Origin: Brevibacterium marinum
GTDB taxonomy: Bacteria > Actinomycetota > Actinomycetes > Actinomycetales > Brevibacteriaceae
NCBI RefSeq assembly: GCF_011927955.1
Contig: NZ_JAATJN010000001.1
Span: forward strand, 62,001 to 126,000
DNA length: 64,000 nucleotides
Direction of reading: 5' to 3'
Both the position numbers and the translations under genes were made by a program. How positions within the stretch are numbered: the stretch's first letter is position 1; the number at the start of each line of letters is the position of its first letter. Shown here in pieces: positions 42,148 through 51,705 of the stretch. Below the pieces are notes generated by a model. The model worked only from the letters and a program-made list of their open reading frames with translations. It had not been told where the DNA came from and ran no database searches.

Positions 42148-44595
42148 TCACTCGTTCAGCAGAGCCGACAGCTCCTCACGCGTGGTCACCGGCAGTGAGC
42201 ATTGCGTTCCGCGGCAGACGATGGCCGCACCGTCAGGCACCTCGACCTCCGCACCGTCTTCGGCAGGTACGCCGGTTGAACTGGTGACCAGCGTGACCGT
42301 GGGATGTTGGGACGCGATACTGCTCAGCGCAGCATCACGGGTGGCCACGCGAACCGGATTGAGAGCCAGTTCTGACTGCCACAGCGCGTGGCCACAACCT
42401 CGCGGAGCACGACCGGCGAGCGCCCGGTAGATGCCGAGTAGTCTGTCTCTCAGCTCCATCAGCCGACCACTACTCAGCCCTCCGACTGTGCCGACGCCCA
42501 GGCCGTCAGATGCCCCCGTGCCCAAGCCGTCGGCCGGGGTGTCGTCGGCCGGGATGTCGTCGACCCGGGCCGTGACAGCCGAACCAGCCTCAGCGCTGCT
42601 CTCCACGCCGATCTCCGCGAGCAGGAGTGCCACCTCTGCTGCGGCAGATCTGCCGGACGGCACCGTGTTGTCCACCGGATCGGAGGCTCTCACCCCCAGG
42701 ATCTCGTCGCCCAGGGAGTCGAAGACCTCGAGCGTCTCGCCCTCGGCGGTGAAGTTTCCGAACATGCGCGCGCTCAACGAGACCAGGTCGCTCACCTGCA
42801 CCGACGCGTCCGGCAGCTGGCGGACGGTGATGCCCGCGGTGATGAACTGAGCCCAATCGGCGAGTCCGGCTTGGCCCGGTCCTGGTATGTCACCGGTGAA
42901 GCTGCGCCGGACGTCGAGACCCGGGGCGGTACTCGAGCCGGAACTGCCGGCGCTCACGTCCGAGTCGCGGTCGACGCCTGCACCGGCCTCGCCGAAGCGT
43001 GCGAGCATCGCCTCCCACAGATGCGCTGCCTCGCTGGCCCAAGCAGCCGATTCATCAGCGGCTGAGGAATCGCGGGCAGCACCGGCACCGTCGGCAGCAC
43101 CGGCGTCGGCATCAGCACAGGCTCCAGCGGCAGCACCCGAGTACAACGCCGCTTCGGCCAGTGCCGTGATCGCCAGCGAGTTCCACTCGGTGATCGTTTT
43201 CTCATCCCGTGCGGGCCGGGGACGTCTGTCCAGCAGCTCCTTGAGTCTGTTGCGCTGCGCGGCCGTCGCCGAGGTGGTCCACGGTGCCGGATGCTCCTCG
43301 TCGAAGGGCACCTCGTCCATGCCCAGCCAGTCGATGATACGGATCGCGGCGACGACGGATCCGGACAGTTCTGCGGCGGCGGGCGAATCGACGAGCTGGA
43401 GCAACCCCTCCTCCCCCGCCTCGGCGAATTCCTCCGGCGTCACCACGTACGCGGCACCCTCCTCGAGCACACCATCGGAATTGAGTGAATCGGCGTCGAG
43501 CGCGGCGATGAAGCGGTCGCCGTCGGACATGTCCGCGTTGAGGAAATTCGCCGTATCGGTGACCTCCCGTTCGGCCAACGCCAGCCACTTCGATGCCGGG
43601 TCGAGGGCGCGTTCGACCTTCGCCCACTGGACGGCGGCGCGCAGGTAGAGCGCATTGTCGTAGAGCATCTTCTCGAAGTGGGGCACGAACCATTGCCGGT
43701 CGACGCTGTAGCGGGCGATGCCACCGTGCACCTGATCGCGCATCCCGCCGCTGGCGATCCGCGCGAAGGTGCTGCGGACCGCGATGAGGCAGTCGAGGAC
43801 GAGCGCGCCCTCCAGATGACCGTCGGCACCCAACCTGTCCACTGCGCCCGCAGCCAAAGCTTCCCGTACCTGCCCGCGTTCGTCGTCGTCCCTCGCCGAG
43901 GTGGTTCCGCCCAAGCGTACGAATGCGGCCAAGAGCTGCATGAGGTTCATCAGCGGCGGGAACTTCGGTGCCGTGCCGAATCCGCCCCAGGCCGGATCGT
44001 AGGAGTCGAGCAGGGATTCGGCGGCCGAATCCAGTTCCTCGGCGCTCAGCAGTTCCGAGGCGGCCTCGGCGGGCAGAGCCTCGGAGACCGCGTCGGCCAT
44101 GTCGGCGAGCCCACGGTCCATGCGCTGGGTCATCTCGGTCACCTCGGCGCGGCGATCCGTCCATGTCTGGGACACGGCCGAGAGCACCTGCGTGAACGCG
44201 GGCAGATTCCCCCGCGGCGCAGGCGGGAAGTAGGTGCCGGCGTAGAAGGGGCTGCCTTCGGGTGTGGCGAAGATCGTCATCGGCCAACCGCCCTGGCCAC
44301 GCATCGCCTGGAGGGCGTTCATGTAGTAGGAGTCAATATCGGGCAGCTCTTCCCTGTCGATCTTGATCGGCAGGTAGTGCTCGTTGATGACGCGGGCGAT
44401 GGCTTCGTCCTCGAAGGACTCGTGGGCCATGACGTGGCACCAGTGGCACGTGGAATAGCCGATCGAGATGAGCAGGGGCACGTCACGACGGGACGCCTCG
44501 GCGAGGTTGTCCTTCGTCCACATCCGCCAGTCGACGGGGTTTCCGGCGTGGGCGCGGAGGTACGGGCTGGTGGAGGACGCGAGTTCATTGGCCAT
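42148..44595 (-). CDS. Thioredoxin-fold DUF255 protein (YyaL/SPATA20-like)
   Basis: An 815-residue protein. The N-terminal thioredoxin-like DUF255 domain (1-165) starts with NELASSTSPYLRAHAGNPVDW and has the CxxC motif STCHWCHVM near residue 50 and GGWPMTIFATPEG. The rest is a six-hairpin (glycosidase-like) barrel, with AVQWAKVE and TEWNSLAITALAEAALYSG recognisable. Family knowledge: widespread, function not settled. Extra low-complexity tracts occur at about 486-520 (ACADADAGAADGAG), 535-560, and 668-715 (Asp/Gly/Ala-rich); homologues are roughly 100 residues shorter. It is convergent with the ABC-class ATPase gene and 12 bases downstream of the serine hydrolase gene stop on the opposite side. 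Confidence 0.9.
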   Translation of the reverse strand: MANELASSTSPYLRAHAGNPVDWRMWTKDNLAEASRRDVPLLISIGYSTCHWCHVMAHESFEDEAIARVINEHYLPIKIDREELPDIDSYYMNALQAMRGQGGWPMTIFATPEGSPFYAGTYFPPAPRGNLPAFTQVLSAVSQTWTDRRAEVTEMTQRMDRGLADMADAVSEALPAEAASELLSAEELDSAAESLLDSYDPAWGGFGTAPKFPPLMNLMQLLAAFVRLGGTTSARDDDERGQVREALAAGAVDRLGADGHLEGALVLDCLIAVRSTFARIASGGMRDQVHGGIARYSVDRQWFVPHFEKMLYDNALYLRAAVQWAKVERALDPASKWLALAEREVTDTANFLNADMSDGDRFIAALDADSLNSDGVLEEGAAYVVTPEEFAEAGEEGLLQLVDSPAAAELSGSVVAAIRIIDWLGMDEVPFDEEHPAPWTTSATAAQRNRLKELLDRRPRPARDEKTITEWNSLAITALAEAALYSGAAAGACADADAGAADGAGAARDSSAADESAAWASEAAHLWEAMLARFGEAGAGVDRDSDVSAGSSGSSTAPGLDVRRSFTGDIPGPGQAGLADWAQFITAGITVRQLPDASVQVSDLVSLSARMFGNFTAEGETLEVFDSLGDEILGVRASDPVDNTVPSGRSAAAEVALLLAEIGVESSAEAGSAVTARVDDIPADDTPADGLGTGASDGLGVGTVGGLSSGRLMELRDRLLGIYRALAGRAPRGCGHALWQSELALNPVRVATRDAALSSIASQHPTVTLVTSSTGVPAEDGAEVEVPDGAAIVCRGTQCSLPVTTREELSALLNE

Positions 44596-44607
44596 GCTCC
44601 CAGCGTC

Positions 44608-46119
44608 TCATTGCACCGGCGGAGAAGAGAACCCGAAGGCTCGCAATCGGGACACGATGAGGAGCAGTCCGACGATGCCTGCGGCCGCGATCAGGATCAT
44701 CAGGGCCGGCCAGACTCCGAATATATCGAGCGGTGTCGCTGGATTTCCCTGTCCGAGGGTGAGCCCGACGAAGACACCGAGGGCGGCGATGGGCATGATC
44801 GCCTGCGGCAGCAGTCGCAGAGCGCGACGCCACCAGGGGTGATCGGCTCGCTTCTCGGCCCAGCGAGATGAACGGCGCAGTCCGCGGACACCCAAGGCCG
44901 CAACGATGATCGTCATCGCTCCGAGAACGAGATCGATGACCGTCGCAAGCGGGAATCCGAGGTCGGGATCCTTTCCTTCGGAGATGTTGATCAATCCCGT
45001 GCTGATGTCGAATTGATGCTGATGGATGGAGGTGAAGCTGTCGAGGAGCACGACCGTGGCATAGCCGCTCGACGGGACGAGGTCCGCACGCGCGCTGTAG
45101 CGCATCAGCGATCCTCCGTGGCCGACCCTTTCCGGGTCGGCGGTCGAGGTGTGCTGCCAGCCCATCCCGTAGGTGTCGGCATTCGGCTGAGGCGTGTGGG
45201 TCTCAGCGACGAGGTCCTTGCTCAGAAGGCGCTTGCCATCGGCCGATGTGCCGCCCCGCTGCTGCACACCCACCCACGTGGCCATGTCCTCGGCGGTGCT
45301 GATCACGCCTCCGGACCCGCCGATGTCGGTGGCGAACTCGGGCAGCTGCAGCGCCAGCCCGTAGGCAGTGACGTGCCCGGCATCGAGTCCGGACCGGTCG
45401 CCGGCCGTCGTGACTGCGTCGGTGTCGTCCATGCCCAGTGGAGTGAAGATGTTTTCGTCGAGGTAGGTGTTGAAGTCCTGGCCATCGACTACCTCGACGA
45501 GGCGGGCGAGGGTGCGGTAGTTGAAGTTGCTGTAAGCATAGGTGGAGCCTGGGACGCTGGCAACTTCAAGGTCGGCGATGTCGGCAACGCTGTCCTCCAG
45601 TGAACCTGTGGCTCTGACGAAGGTGGGATTGGGGATCCCGGAGGTGTGGGACAGCAACATGCGCACCGTGATCGCCGAGGCGTCTGCTCCGCGGATCGAG
45701 AAGTCGGAGAGGTAATCGGTGACCGGAGAATCGAGGTCGACGTCGCCGGAGTCCACGAGCTGCAGGACGGCGAAGGAGGTGAAGGATTTCGATACCGAAC
45801 CGATCGCCATCGGAGTGTCGGTCGAGACGTCGCCCACTCCTTCGGCTGCGACGAGCTCGCCGTCCTTGACCACGGCGTAGCTGGCTCCGGGGAGACCGTG
45901 GCGGGAGGTGTAGGCGGAGACGAATTCTTCTGCCGAGTCCGAACCATAATCAGTCGGGTCAGCCTCGGCACCACTGCCGTTCGCGGGCCGGGCGCTCGCC
46001 GCCGATTCCGCAGCAGCGTTCGCCGGGCCTGCCACCGCCATTGGGGCAAGACCGAATGCCAGGCCGAAGATTGCGACACAGGCGAGGAGACGTTGCGCCG
46101 TGGATAGGAGATTGACCAT
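44608..46119 (-). CDS. Class C beta-lactamase-type serine hydrolase, membrane-anchored
   Basis: A 503-residue secreted serine hydrolase of the beta-lactamase class C/esterase fold. Signal peptide at residues 1-36 (RLLACVAIFGLAFGLAPMAVA); catalytic SxxK in IGSVSKSFTS, YxN in YSNFNYRTLARL, and the HGG motif in VGHGGSLMRY. After the catalytic domain there are three to four membrane segments (about 380-495) that anchor it. Family members include penicillin-binding-protein-like esterases and peptidases; beta-lactamase activity should not be assumed. The ATG at 46119 follows GTGGAGG at a rather short distance; a GTG at 46140 is the alternative. Confidence 0.87.
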   Translation of the reverse strand: MVNLLSTAQRLLACVAIFGLAFGLAPMAVAGPANAAAESAASARPANGSGAEADPTDYGSDSAEEFVSAYTSRHGLPGASYAVVKDGELVAAEGVGDVSTDTPMAIGSVSKSFTSFAVLQLVDSGDVDLDSPVTDYLSDFSIRGADASAITVRMLLSHTSGIPNPTFVRATGSLEDSVADIADLEVASVPGSTYAYSNFNYRTLARLVEVVDGQDFNTYLDENIFTPLGMDDTDAVTTAGDRSGLDAGHVTAYGLALQLPEFATDIGGSGGVISTAEDMATWVGVQQRGGTSADGKRLLSKDLVAETHTPQPNADTYGMGWQHTSTADPERVGHGGSLMRYSARADLVPSSGYATVVLLDSFTSIHQHQFDISTGLINISEGKDPDLGFPLATVIDLVLGAMTIIVAALGVRGLRRSSRWAEKRADHPWWRRALRLLPQAIMPIAALGVFVGLTLGQGNPATPLDIFGVWPALMILIAAAGIVGLLLIVSRLRAFGFSSPPVQ

Positions 46120-46258
46120 GGCCTCCACCCTAGGGCGCACAAAATGGTCGGTACCAGGGGTCGATCCTCACGTCGCCAGGAGGAAAACCCAACCAGTTGC
46201 GAGTTCCTCGGGAGTGAGCAGCTGACAACGCTGGCGGGTACCTGAGCTCAGGCGGGGG

Positions 46259-47074
46259 TCAGAGGTCTTCGACGACTTGGACCAGCCGATCTGGCAGGTT
46301 GGTGATGATGCCGTCGGCGCCGAGGTCGACGGCCTTCTCCATGTCCTCGACACTGTCGACGGTCCACACCAGGCTCGACATTCCCAGCTCATGAACATGT
46401 CCGAGGAACGTGGCATCGGCGGCGATGTACTGAGGATTGACCTGATCGACCCAGGTGGCGAAGTCACTCAGCTCATCCGGGCAGGGCCTGCCCAGCACGC
46501 CGACAGGGACCTCCGGTGCCAGGGCGTGGAACTCCCGGACGAAGGCCCAGTCGCCGGACTGGACGACGAGCATTCCCGCGGCCAAAGCTCGGTCCAGATA
46601 GTCGGGGACTGCGGTAAGGGACTCAACGAGCGCCTCGGCGAATCCCGGGTACTGGGTGGGGTGTTTGACCTCGAGCAGCAGCCCGGTGCGGGTCACGTGC
46701 ACGAGATCGAGCACCTCGGCGAGGTGAGGGACTCGGACGCCGGTGAATGATTCGGACTTCCAACTGCCAGCGTCGAGACTGGCGATCTCGGCCGTGGTCA
46801 TGGACTTCACGCTGCAGTCCGTGCGCTCGGGATAGACGGCACGGGCATTCGTCGTCCGTTCCACGGTGTCGTCGTGGATGACGACGAGCCCGCCGTCAGC
46901 ATTCATGTGCACGTCGATCTCGAGCATGTCGGTGCCCTGGTCGATTGCGGCGACGAAAGCGGGCATTGTGTTCTCGGGATATTGTGCGGACGCTCCTCGG
47001 TGAGCGATGACCAGCGGCGGGACCCGAGTGTGAGTGAGCTCGGCGGCGGAGTGGTTCAGGAGAGTGATGGGCAT
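46259..47074 (-). CDS. Glycerophosphodiester phosphodiesterase
   Basis: A 271-residue cytosolic GDPD-family enzyme that hydrolyses glycerophosphodiesters to glycerol 3-phosphate and an alcohol. The catalytic block is IAHRGASAQYPENT (His-Arg near residue 24) and EIDVHMNADGGLVVIHDDTV (metal ligands and second histidine); LLLEVKHP supplies the conserved Glu and Lys, and VDLGADGIITNLPDRL is the usual C-terminal signature. No signal peptide. The ATG at 47074 has GGAG eight bases upstream. Single gene. Confidence 0.92.
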   Translation of the reverse strand: MPITLLNHSAAELTHTRVPPLVIAHRGASAQYPENTMPAFVAAIDQGTDMLEIDVHMNADGGLVVIHDDTVERTTNARAVYPERTDCSVKSMTTAEIASLDAGSWKSESFTGVRVPHLAEVLDLVHVTRTGLLLEVKHPTQYPGFAEALVESLTAVPDYLDRALAAGMLVVQSGDWAFVREFHALAPEVPVGVLGRPCPDELSDFATWVDQVNPQYIAADATFLGHVHELGMSSLVWTVDSVEDMEKAVDLGADGIITNLPDRLVQVVEDL

Positions 47075-47327
47075 GGCGGGGGCTCCTCAGCGGATGGCGG
47101 CTCGAGACGGTGGCCAGCGGCCGATGATGCAGGTCAGTGCGGACAAGACTAGACACTCAGAGCAATGCCCGGGTGATGCGCGGATGGACTCGACGTGAAT
47201 GCTGGATGGGTACAGCGTCAGTCTCGGTGCACAGCCTGCCCGTTCTCCGCCCGCAAACGTGCATCAACAATCGTTCAAAATCTCGCTTTCAGTCATGTAG
47301 TCGGATCATAATGAAGAGGACCATCAC

Positions 47328-47361
47328 TTGACTTTACCTATTTGAAGAATATGATCATTGT
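47328..47361 (+). promoter_or_regulatory. Promoter of a leaderless Lrp-type regulator gene
   Basis: TTGACT (47328-47333) and TATGAT (47350-47355) are spaced by 16 bases; the -10 ends 6 bases before the GTG at 47362, so transcription should begin at the start codon. The palindrome ATGATCAT (47351-47358) overlaps the -10 and may be an operator. Confidence 0.6.
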
Positions 47362-48393
47362 GTGAACTACAACACAACACCAAGCGCCACTCTGGACCCA
47401 GTCGACAGAGCTATCGTCGACGTTCTTCACCGTGATGGTCGCGCACCATGGTCCAGAGTTGCCGAGCAAGTCAATGTGTCCGCAGCAACCGTTCGCAGGC
47501 GCTACGAAACCATGCACAATCAGGGTGTGATACGGGTCATCGGAGCAACCGACGTTGCTCGGCTGGGCCTGGGGACACCCATATACATGCGCCTGTCCAA
47601 CGCTCACGGGGACTTGGACGTGCTGATCCCCCGGCTCAGGTCACGCAAGGAGGTACGTTCCCTCAATACACTTCTCGGTTCCGTCGACATTGCGGCCGAA
47701 ATGGTACTTCCCCCAAATGCAGACCACAGCAGGCTCGTCGCAGATATCACGAAGGGAACCGCAGCCACTGTCGAGACCCTCCTCCTCACCCATGCTTTCG
47801 CTTCCGGACAAGACTGGGCTCCCCCGCGTGACACGGATGAGCCCACTCGATTGGCACCGGTGAAGACTCAGCCGGCCCCACCGGTCGAGCTGACGCGATC
47901 CGAAGCGAAAGCCCTGGGCATGCTCATGCATGACGGCCGCACTTCGCTCGGCGACCTTGCAAACGCGATTGGCAAGTCGGAGAACACTGCTTCCCGGACG
48001 ATTGATCAGCTCCAAGAATATGGCCTTCTCGATTTTCGGATCCTCGTAGAACCGGAGCGCCTGGGGTTCGGCACCGAGTTTCTACTTTGGCTGGAGGTCG
48101 AGCCTCAACATCTCACCGAAACCGCGATTTCCCTTTCGGAACATCCGTCCACGAAATACCTCACGGCCACAACCGGCAGCTGCAGCTTGGCAGGACAGTT
48201 CATTGTTCGCGACCGCACCGAGCTATTCCATTATTCAACACAGGTCCTCGCTTCCCTCCCCGGAATCCGCAGTGCGGACTTTTCCATCCAGACCGCAACT
48301 CACAAGCGGGTTTGGACATCCATCGAAGAAGGCGTCTACGCAACGGCCGGGCAACCGCTGGATCCGATTGAATACCTCCAATCTCATGATTGA
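47362..48393 (+). CDS. Lrp/AsnC-family regulator with two HTH domains
   Basis: A 343-residue regulator made of two Lrp/AsnC units in tandem. The first HTH is DRAIVDVLHRDGRAPWSRVA with SAATVRRRYETM, the second EAKALGMLMHDGRTSLGDLA with SENTASRTIDQLQEYGLL (about 175-230); each is followed by an AsnC-type ligand domain. Such double proteins are found in actinobacteria and normally regulate the neighbouring catabolic operon in response to an amino acid-like ligand. The GTG at 47362 has no ribosome-binding site and sits 6 bases after TATGAT. The hydrolase-MHS-SDR operon follows 84 bases downstream on the same strand. Confidence 0.85.
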   Translation: MNYNTTPSATLDPVDRAIVDVLHRDGRAPWSRVAEQVNVSAATVRRRYETMHNQGVIRVIGATDVARLGLGTPIYMRLSNAHGDLDVLIPRLRSRKEVRSLNTLLGSVDIAAEMVLPPNADHSRLVADITKGTAATVETLLLTHAFASGQDWAPPRDTDEPTRLAPVKTQPAPPVELTRSEAKALGMLMHDGRTSLGDLANAIGKSENTASRTIDQLQEYGLLDFRILVEPERLGFGTEFLLWLEVEPQHLTETAISLSEHPSTKYLTATTGSCSLAGQFIVRDRTELFHYSTQVLASLPGIRSADFSIQTATHKRVWTSIEEGVYATAGQPLDPIEYLQSHD

Positions 48394-48477
48394 CTCACAG
48401 AATTTGCCATCTCGGCTCCGTCCGGCCGCGGAACGGCCCGTGTCTCATCGTCGAAACCACAACACATAGGAGATCAG

Positions 48478-49422
48478 ATGTCCTCACAAAGTCCTTCTGT
48501 CACCAGCCCGCGGACCGAGCCTTGGCAATGGTCGGACGAACAGTGGCAATCCGAGGTCAACCGTGTACGAGCCGGACGAAGCCTGGTTAACGCTTACGCT
48601 TCGCGGCGTTGGCCCGAAGGAGCGCAATGTGCTGTTCTCATTGCTTACGACTCCGATCACGAAACCCCCTACCTGCGAGACGGACAGACTTCACCAGGGT
48701 CCCTGGCACAGGGTGAGTACGGCAGTCGATCAGCTGTACCTAGGATTCTCGACATGCTCACCCGTCACGAAGTTCCGACAAGCTTCTATGTGCCAGCTGT
48801 GTCTGCGCTGCTTCACCCGCAGGACATCGAAGGTTATGTTGCCGGCGGCCACGAGATTGCCGTGCATGGGTGGATTCACGAGCGCAACACCACGCTGCCC
48901 CACGAAGCCGAGCTCGATCTCATCAGCAGAGCCACGGATGTGCTCGAACGGCTCTCCGGTACTCGTCCAGTTGGTATCCGAACACCTTCGTGGGACTTCT
49001 CCCAGTCGACGTTGAACGTCATCAGAGAACTGGGGTTCACCTACGACTCCTCACTGATGGCGGATGACGAACCCTATGAGCTCAATGCCGATGGAGTACC
49101 GACCGGAATCATCGAGATTCCCGTCGAATGGATCAGGGACGACGCACCCTATTTCATGATGGATCGTTTCGGAGGTCTCCGACCCCATCTCTCCCCGTAC
49201 GACGTCGAACGCATCTGGATCGACGAGTTCGAAGCAGCACACGCCGCGGGCGGTGTCTTTGAGCTGACCCTGCATCCACACATCAGTGGACACCGGTCGC
49301 GTCTTGCCATGGTCGATCGGCTGCTCTCACACATCCGCACTTTCGATAATGTCTGGTTCGGCACGCACGCCCAGCTGGCCGACCATCTGAGAGCCAACTT
49401 CGCCCTGGAACCACAGGACTGA
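48478..49422 (+). CDS. Polysaccharide-deacetylase-family hydrolase
   Basis: A 314-residue NodB-fold metal hydrolase with the metal triad in IAYDSDHET (D58/D60) and HGWIHE (H130, H134), the arginine motif RTPSWDFSQSTL and the C-terminal LHPHISGHRSRL. This pattern is that of the branch including HP0310-like peptidoglycan deacetylase, PuuE-like allantoinase and cyclic-imide hydrolases, which act on small C-N substrates rather than on chitin. No signal peptide, so it acts in the cytosol. The position between an Lrp-type regulator and an MHS importer supports a catabolic amidohydrolase role; the substrate is inference. The ATG at 48478 has TAGGAGA upstream. Confidence 0.82.
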   Translation: MSSQSPSVTSPRTEPWQWSDEQWQSEVNRVRAGRSLVNAYASRRWPEGAQCAVLIAYDSDHETPYLRDGQTSPGSLAQGEYGSRSAVPRILDMLTRHEVPTSFYVPAVSALLHPQDIEGYVAGGHEIAVHGWIHERNTTLPHEAELDLISRATDVLERLSGTRPVGIRTPSWDFSQSTLNVIRELGFTYDSSLMADDEPYELNADGVPTGIIEIPVEWIRDDAPYFMMDRFGGLRPHLSPYDVERIWIDEFEAAHAAGGVFELTLHPHISGHRSRLAMVDRLLSHIRTFDNVWFGTHAQLADHLRANFALEPQD

Positions 49423-49540
49423 CTACGCGCCTCTCACTGCCCACTACCCGCTGCCCGCCCTCTCAGCACAGGCTCTTCGTCTCTCACCCGTGTCGATTCC
49501 GGGTCCCGGGACACCACTCTCATGAAAGCACGGACCGAAC

Positions 49541-50854
49541 ATGCCCACAGATACACCGCAGACTCATCCACCCCACGACACAAAACTGTCGAAAAAGGGC
49601 CGCAAAGCACTGCTCGCCGGTGCCGTAGGAAATACCGTTGAGTGGGTCGACTGGGCGATTTACACTACGTTCTCGTCCGTCTTCGCCGTGCACTTCTTTC
49701 CCAGTGGTGACCCTGCCGCTGCTCTTCTGGCGACGTTGGCTGTCTTCGCCGTCGGATTCATCATGCGCCCCATCGGAGCCGCAGTGCTCGGCAATTACGC
49801 CGACCGTCACGGTCGCAAAAAGGGCATGGCTTTGACGATCGGTCTGATGGCTGGGGCCTCCCTCATCATTGCGATTACCCCCGACTATTCGATGATCGGC
49901 ATCTTCGCCCCGATCGTGCTGGTCCTGGCTCGCATGCTGCAAGGGTTCTCTGCCGGAGGAGAGTTCGGAGCGTCTTCTGCCTTCATGGTGGAAGCATCAG
50001 CACCGAAGCGTCGCGCCTTCGCCGGGTCCTGGCAACAGGTCTCGGTTGGAGCCGGCGGACTCATCGCTGCCGGCATCGGAGCCGTCATCACTTCCGCACT
50101 CGATTCCCAGGCACTCGATTCGTGGGGTTGGCGACTGGCATTCGCTCTGGGCGCGCTGCTCGGCCTGTTCGGTCTGTGGCTGCGCACGAACGTTGCAGAG
50201 TCCGAATCATTCGAAGCAAGCAAGGCTGCCCGTGCCTCCGAACCCAAGCAGAAGAGCTCCTACCTCGCTATGTTCGTCAAACACCCGGGTGCTGTGGCTC
50301 GCGTCTTCGGCATCACGATCGCCGGCACCCTGCTCTACTACATCTGGGTCTCCTACCTCCCGACGTACGCTCACGTCGCCACGGGCCTCCCCCTCAACTT
50401 GGCGCTGACGGCGAACTTCATCGCGATCGCCTACTTCATCTGCATGCTTCCCTTCGCGGGAATTCTGTCGGACAAGATCGGCCGCAAGCCGACGATGTCA
50501 GCATTCGCTGCAGGTTTCCTGGTCTTGGCCTTCCCCCTGCTCAATGTTCTCGAGAACAATTTCTGGGTCTTCCTGGCAGTGGAGATCATCGGCATGACGC
50601 TGTTGCTCGGGTACTCGGCCAATTGTGCAGTGATCATGGCCGAGCAGTTCCCACCGGAGGTGCGCGCCACCGGTATTGGTCTTCCTTACGCACTGGCCGT
50701 CGCCGTCTTCGGCGGAACCGCACCTTATGTCATCACGTGGATGAACGACGCCGGAATCGGGGACAAAGTGTGGATCTACTGTGCTGCCGCGGCCGCAATC
50801 GGTCTAGCTGTCTATCTCACCATGCCTGAGACGAAGGGAAAGAAGCTCGCATGA
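49541..50854 (+). CDS. MFS transporter, metabolite:H+ symporter (MHS) type
   Basis: A 437-residue carrier with 12 membrane segments. GNTVEWVDWAIYTTFSSVFA in the first helix, FIMRPIGAAVLGNYADRHGR covering the MFS signature, and GFSAGGEFGASSAFMVE are hallmarks of the MHS family (relatives import citrate, ketoglutarate, proline/betaine or shikimate with protons). It would bring in the substrate of the operon. Its stop overlaps the ATG of the SDR gene (ATGA at 50851). No strong ribosome-binding site precedes the ATG at 49541. Confidence 0.9.
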   Translation: MPTDTPQTHPPHDTKLSKKGRKALLAGAVGNTVEWVDWAIYTTFSSVFAVHFFPSGDPAAALLATLAVFAVGFIMRPIGAAVLGNYADRHGRKKGMALTIGLMAGASLIIAITPDYSMIGIFAPIVLVLARMLQGFSAGGEFGASSAFMVEASAPKRRAFAGSWQQVSVGAGGLIAAGIGAVITSALDSQALDSWGWRLAFALGALLGLFGLWLRTNVAESESFEASKAARASEPKQKSSYLAMFVKHPGAVARVFGITIAGTLLYYIWVSYLPTYAHVATGLPLNLALTANFIAIAYFICMLPFAGILSDKIGRKPTMSAFAAGFLVLAFPLLNVLENNFWVFLAVEIIGMTLLLGYSANCAVIMAEQFPPEVRATGIGLPYALAVAVFGGTAPYVITWMNDAGIGDKVWIYCAAAAAIGLAVYLTMPETKGKKLA

Positions 50855-51705
50855 TTGAAACATTCAGACCTCACGTTCTCATCACCGGTGCCGCGAGTGG
50901 AATCGGCAAGGAAATCGCCTGCCAGTTCGCCGAACAGGGTGCACAGCTGAGCCTCGTGGATTTCAATGAGGAATCTCTCCACTCAGTTGCCGACGATCTT
51001 CGCCGAGGTGGTGCCGAGGTCAACTCCATCACCGCGGATCTCCGTGATCCCCGGACTCCGGTCCAGGTGATCGAATCCGCTTTCGTATTCGGCGAAGTCC
51101 ACGTCCTTATCAATTCTGCCGGCGTCTATCCCGCGGTCCCACTGCTCGACATCACCGCCGAGGTGTGGGATGCGGTGCAGTCGATCAACGTTCGCGCGCC
51201 ACAGCTGCTGACAGTTGAGTTCGCCAAGAGGATGAATAACCTCGACGAAGGACTTCCGCTCGGATACCCCGCCGTCGTCAACATCTCTTCGGGTGCCGCA
51301 CTCCGGGCGCGGCCGGGAGCCGCTCCTTACACCACGTCGAAGGCCGCTCTGGAGATGGTCACGAAGTCATCCGCTTTGGAACTTGGCCCTATGGGGGTCC
51401 GGGTCAATGCCGTGGCACCGGGTTTCGTCGTCGTTGACAGTGAGCTCAACCGTCTCACCGACGACTACGTGTCCAAAGTATCGGCCAATCCGCTCGGGAG
51501 AAAAGGTCGGCCCGATGACATCGCCAGAGCCGTGCTGTGGCTCGCGTCCCCCGCTGCAGAATGGATCACCGGCGAGATCCTTCGAGTCGACGGAGGATCA
51601 GCAACGGGAGCGCTCAACCTTCCCGTGCACTGGCCGGAGACGCGCACCGAGATCGATGACGAACCAGCGACAATGTCAGCATTGAAAGCGAGCACCACCG
51701 AATGA
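50851..51705 (+). CDS. Short-chain dehydrogenase/reductase
   Basis: A 284-residue classical SDR. NAD(P)-binding motif TGAASGIGKEIA (residues 13-24), the DLRD cofactor segment, INSAGVY, catalytic Ser in NISSGAA, and YTTSK with catalytic Tyr and Lys near residue 154; the WITGEILRVDGG end is typical. An acidic residue (D37 in LVDFNEE) after the second strand favours NAD. The C-terminal ~25 residues beyond the SDR core are unusual. It overlaps both neighbours by ATGA, so it belongs to the operon and would oxidise or reduce an intermediate. Confidence 0.92.
   Translation: MIETFRPHVLITGAASGIGKEIACQFAEQGAQLSLVDFNEESLHSVADDLRRGGAEVNSITADLRDPRTPVQVIESAFVFGEVHVLINSAGVYPAVPLLDITAEVWDAVQSINVRAPQLLTVEFAKRMNNLDEGLPLGYPAVVNISSGAALRARPGAAPYTTSKAALEMVTKSSALELGPMGVRVNAVAPGFVVVDSELNRLTDDYVSKVSANPLGRKGRPDDIARAVLWLASPAAEWITGEILRVDGGSATGALNLPVHWPETRTEIDDEPATMSALKASTTE

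Noticed and set aside
44608-46119. Antibiotic-resistance beta-lactamase
   Set aside because: The class C fold with added membrane segments is typical of envelope esterases or peptidases; resistance cannot be inferred.
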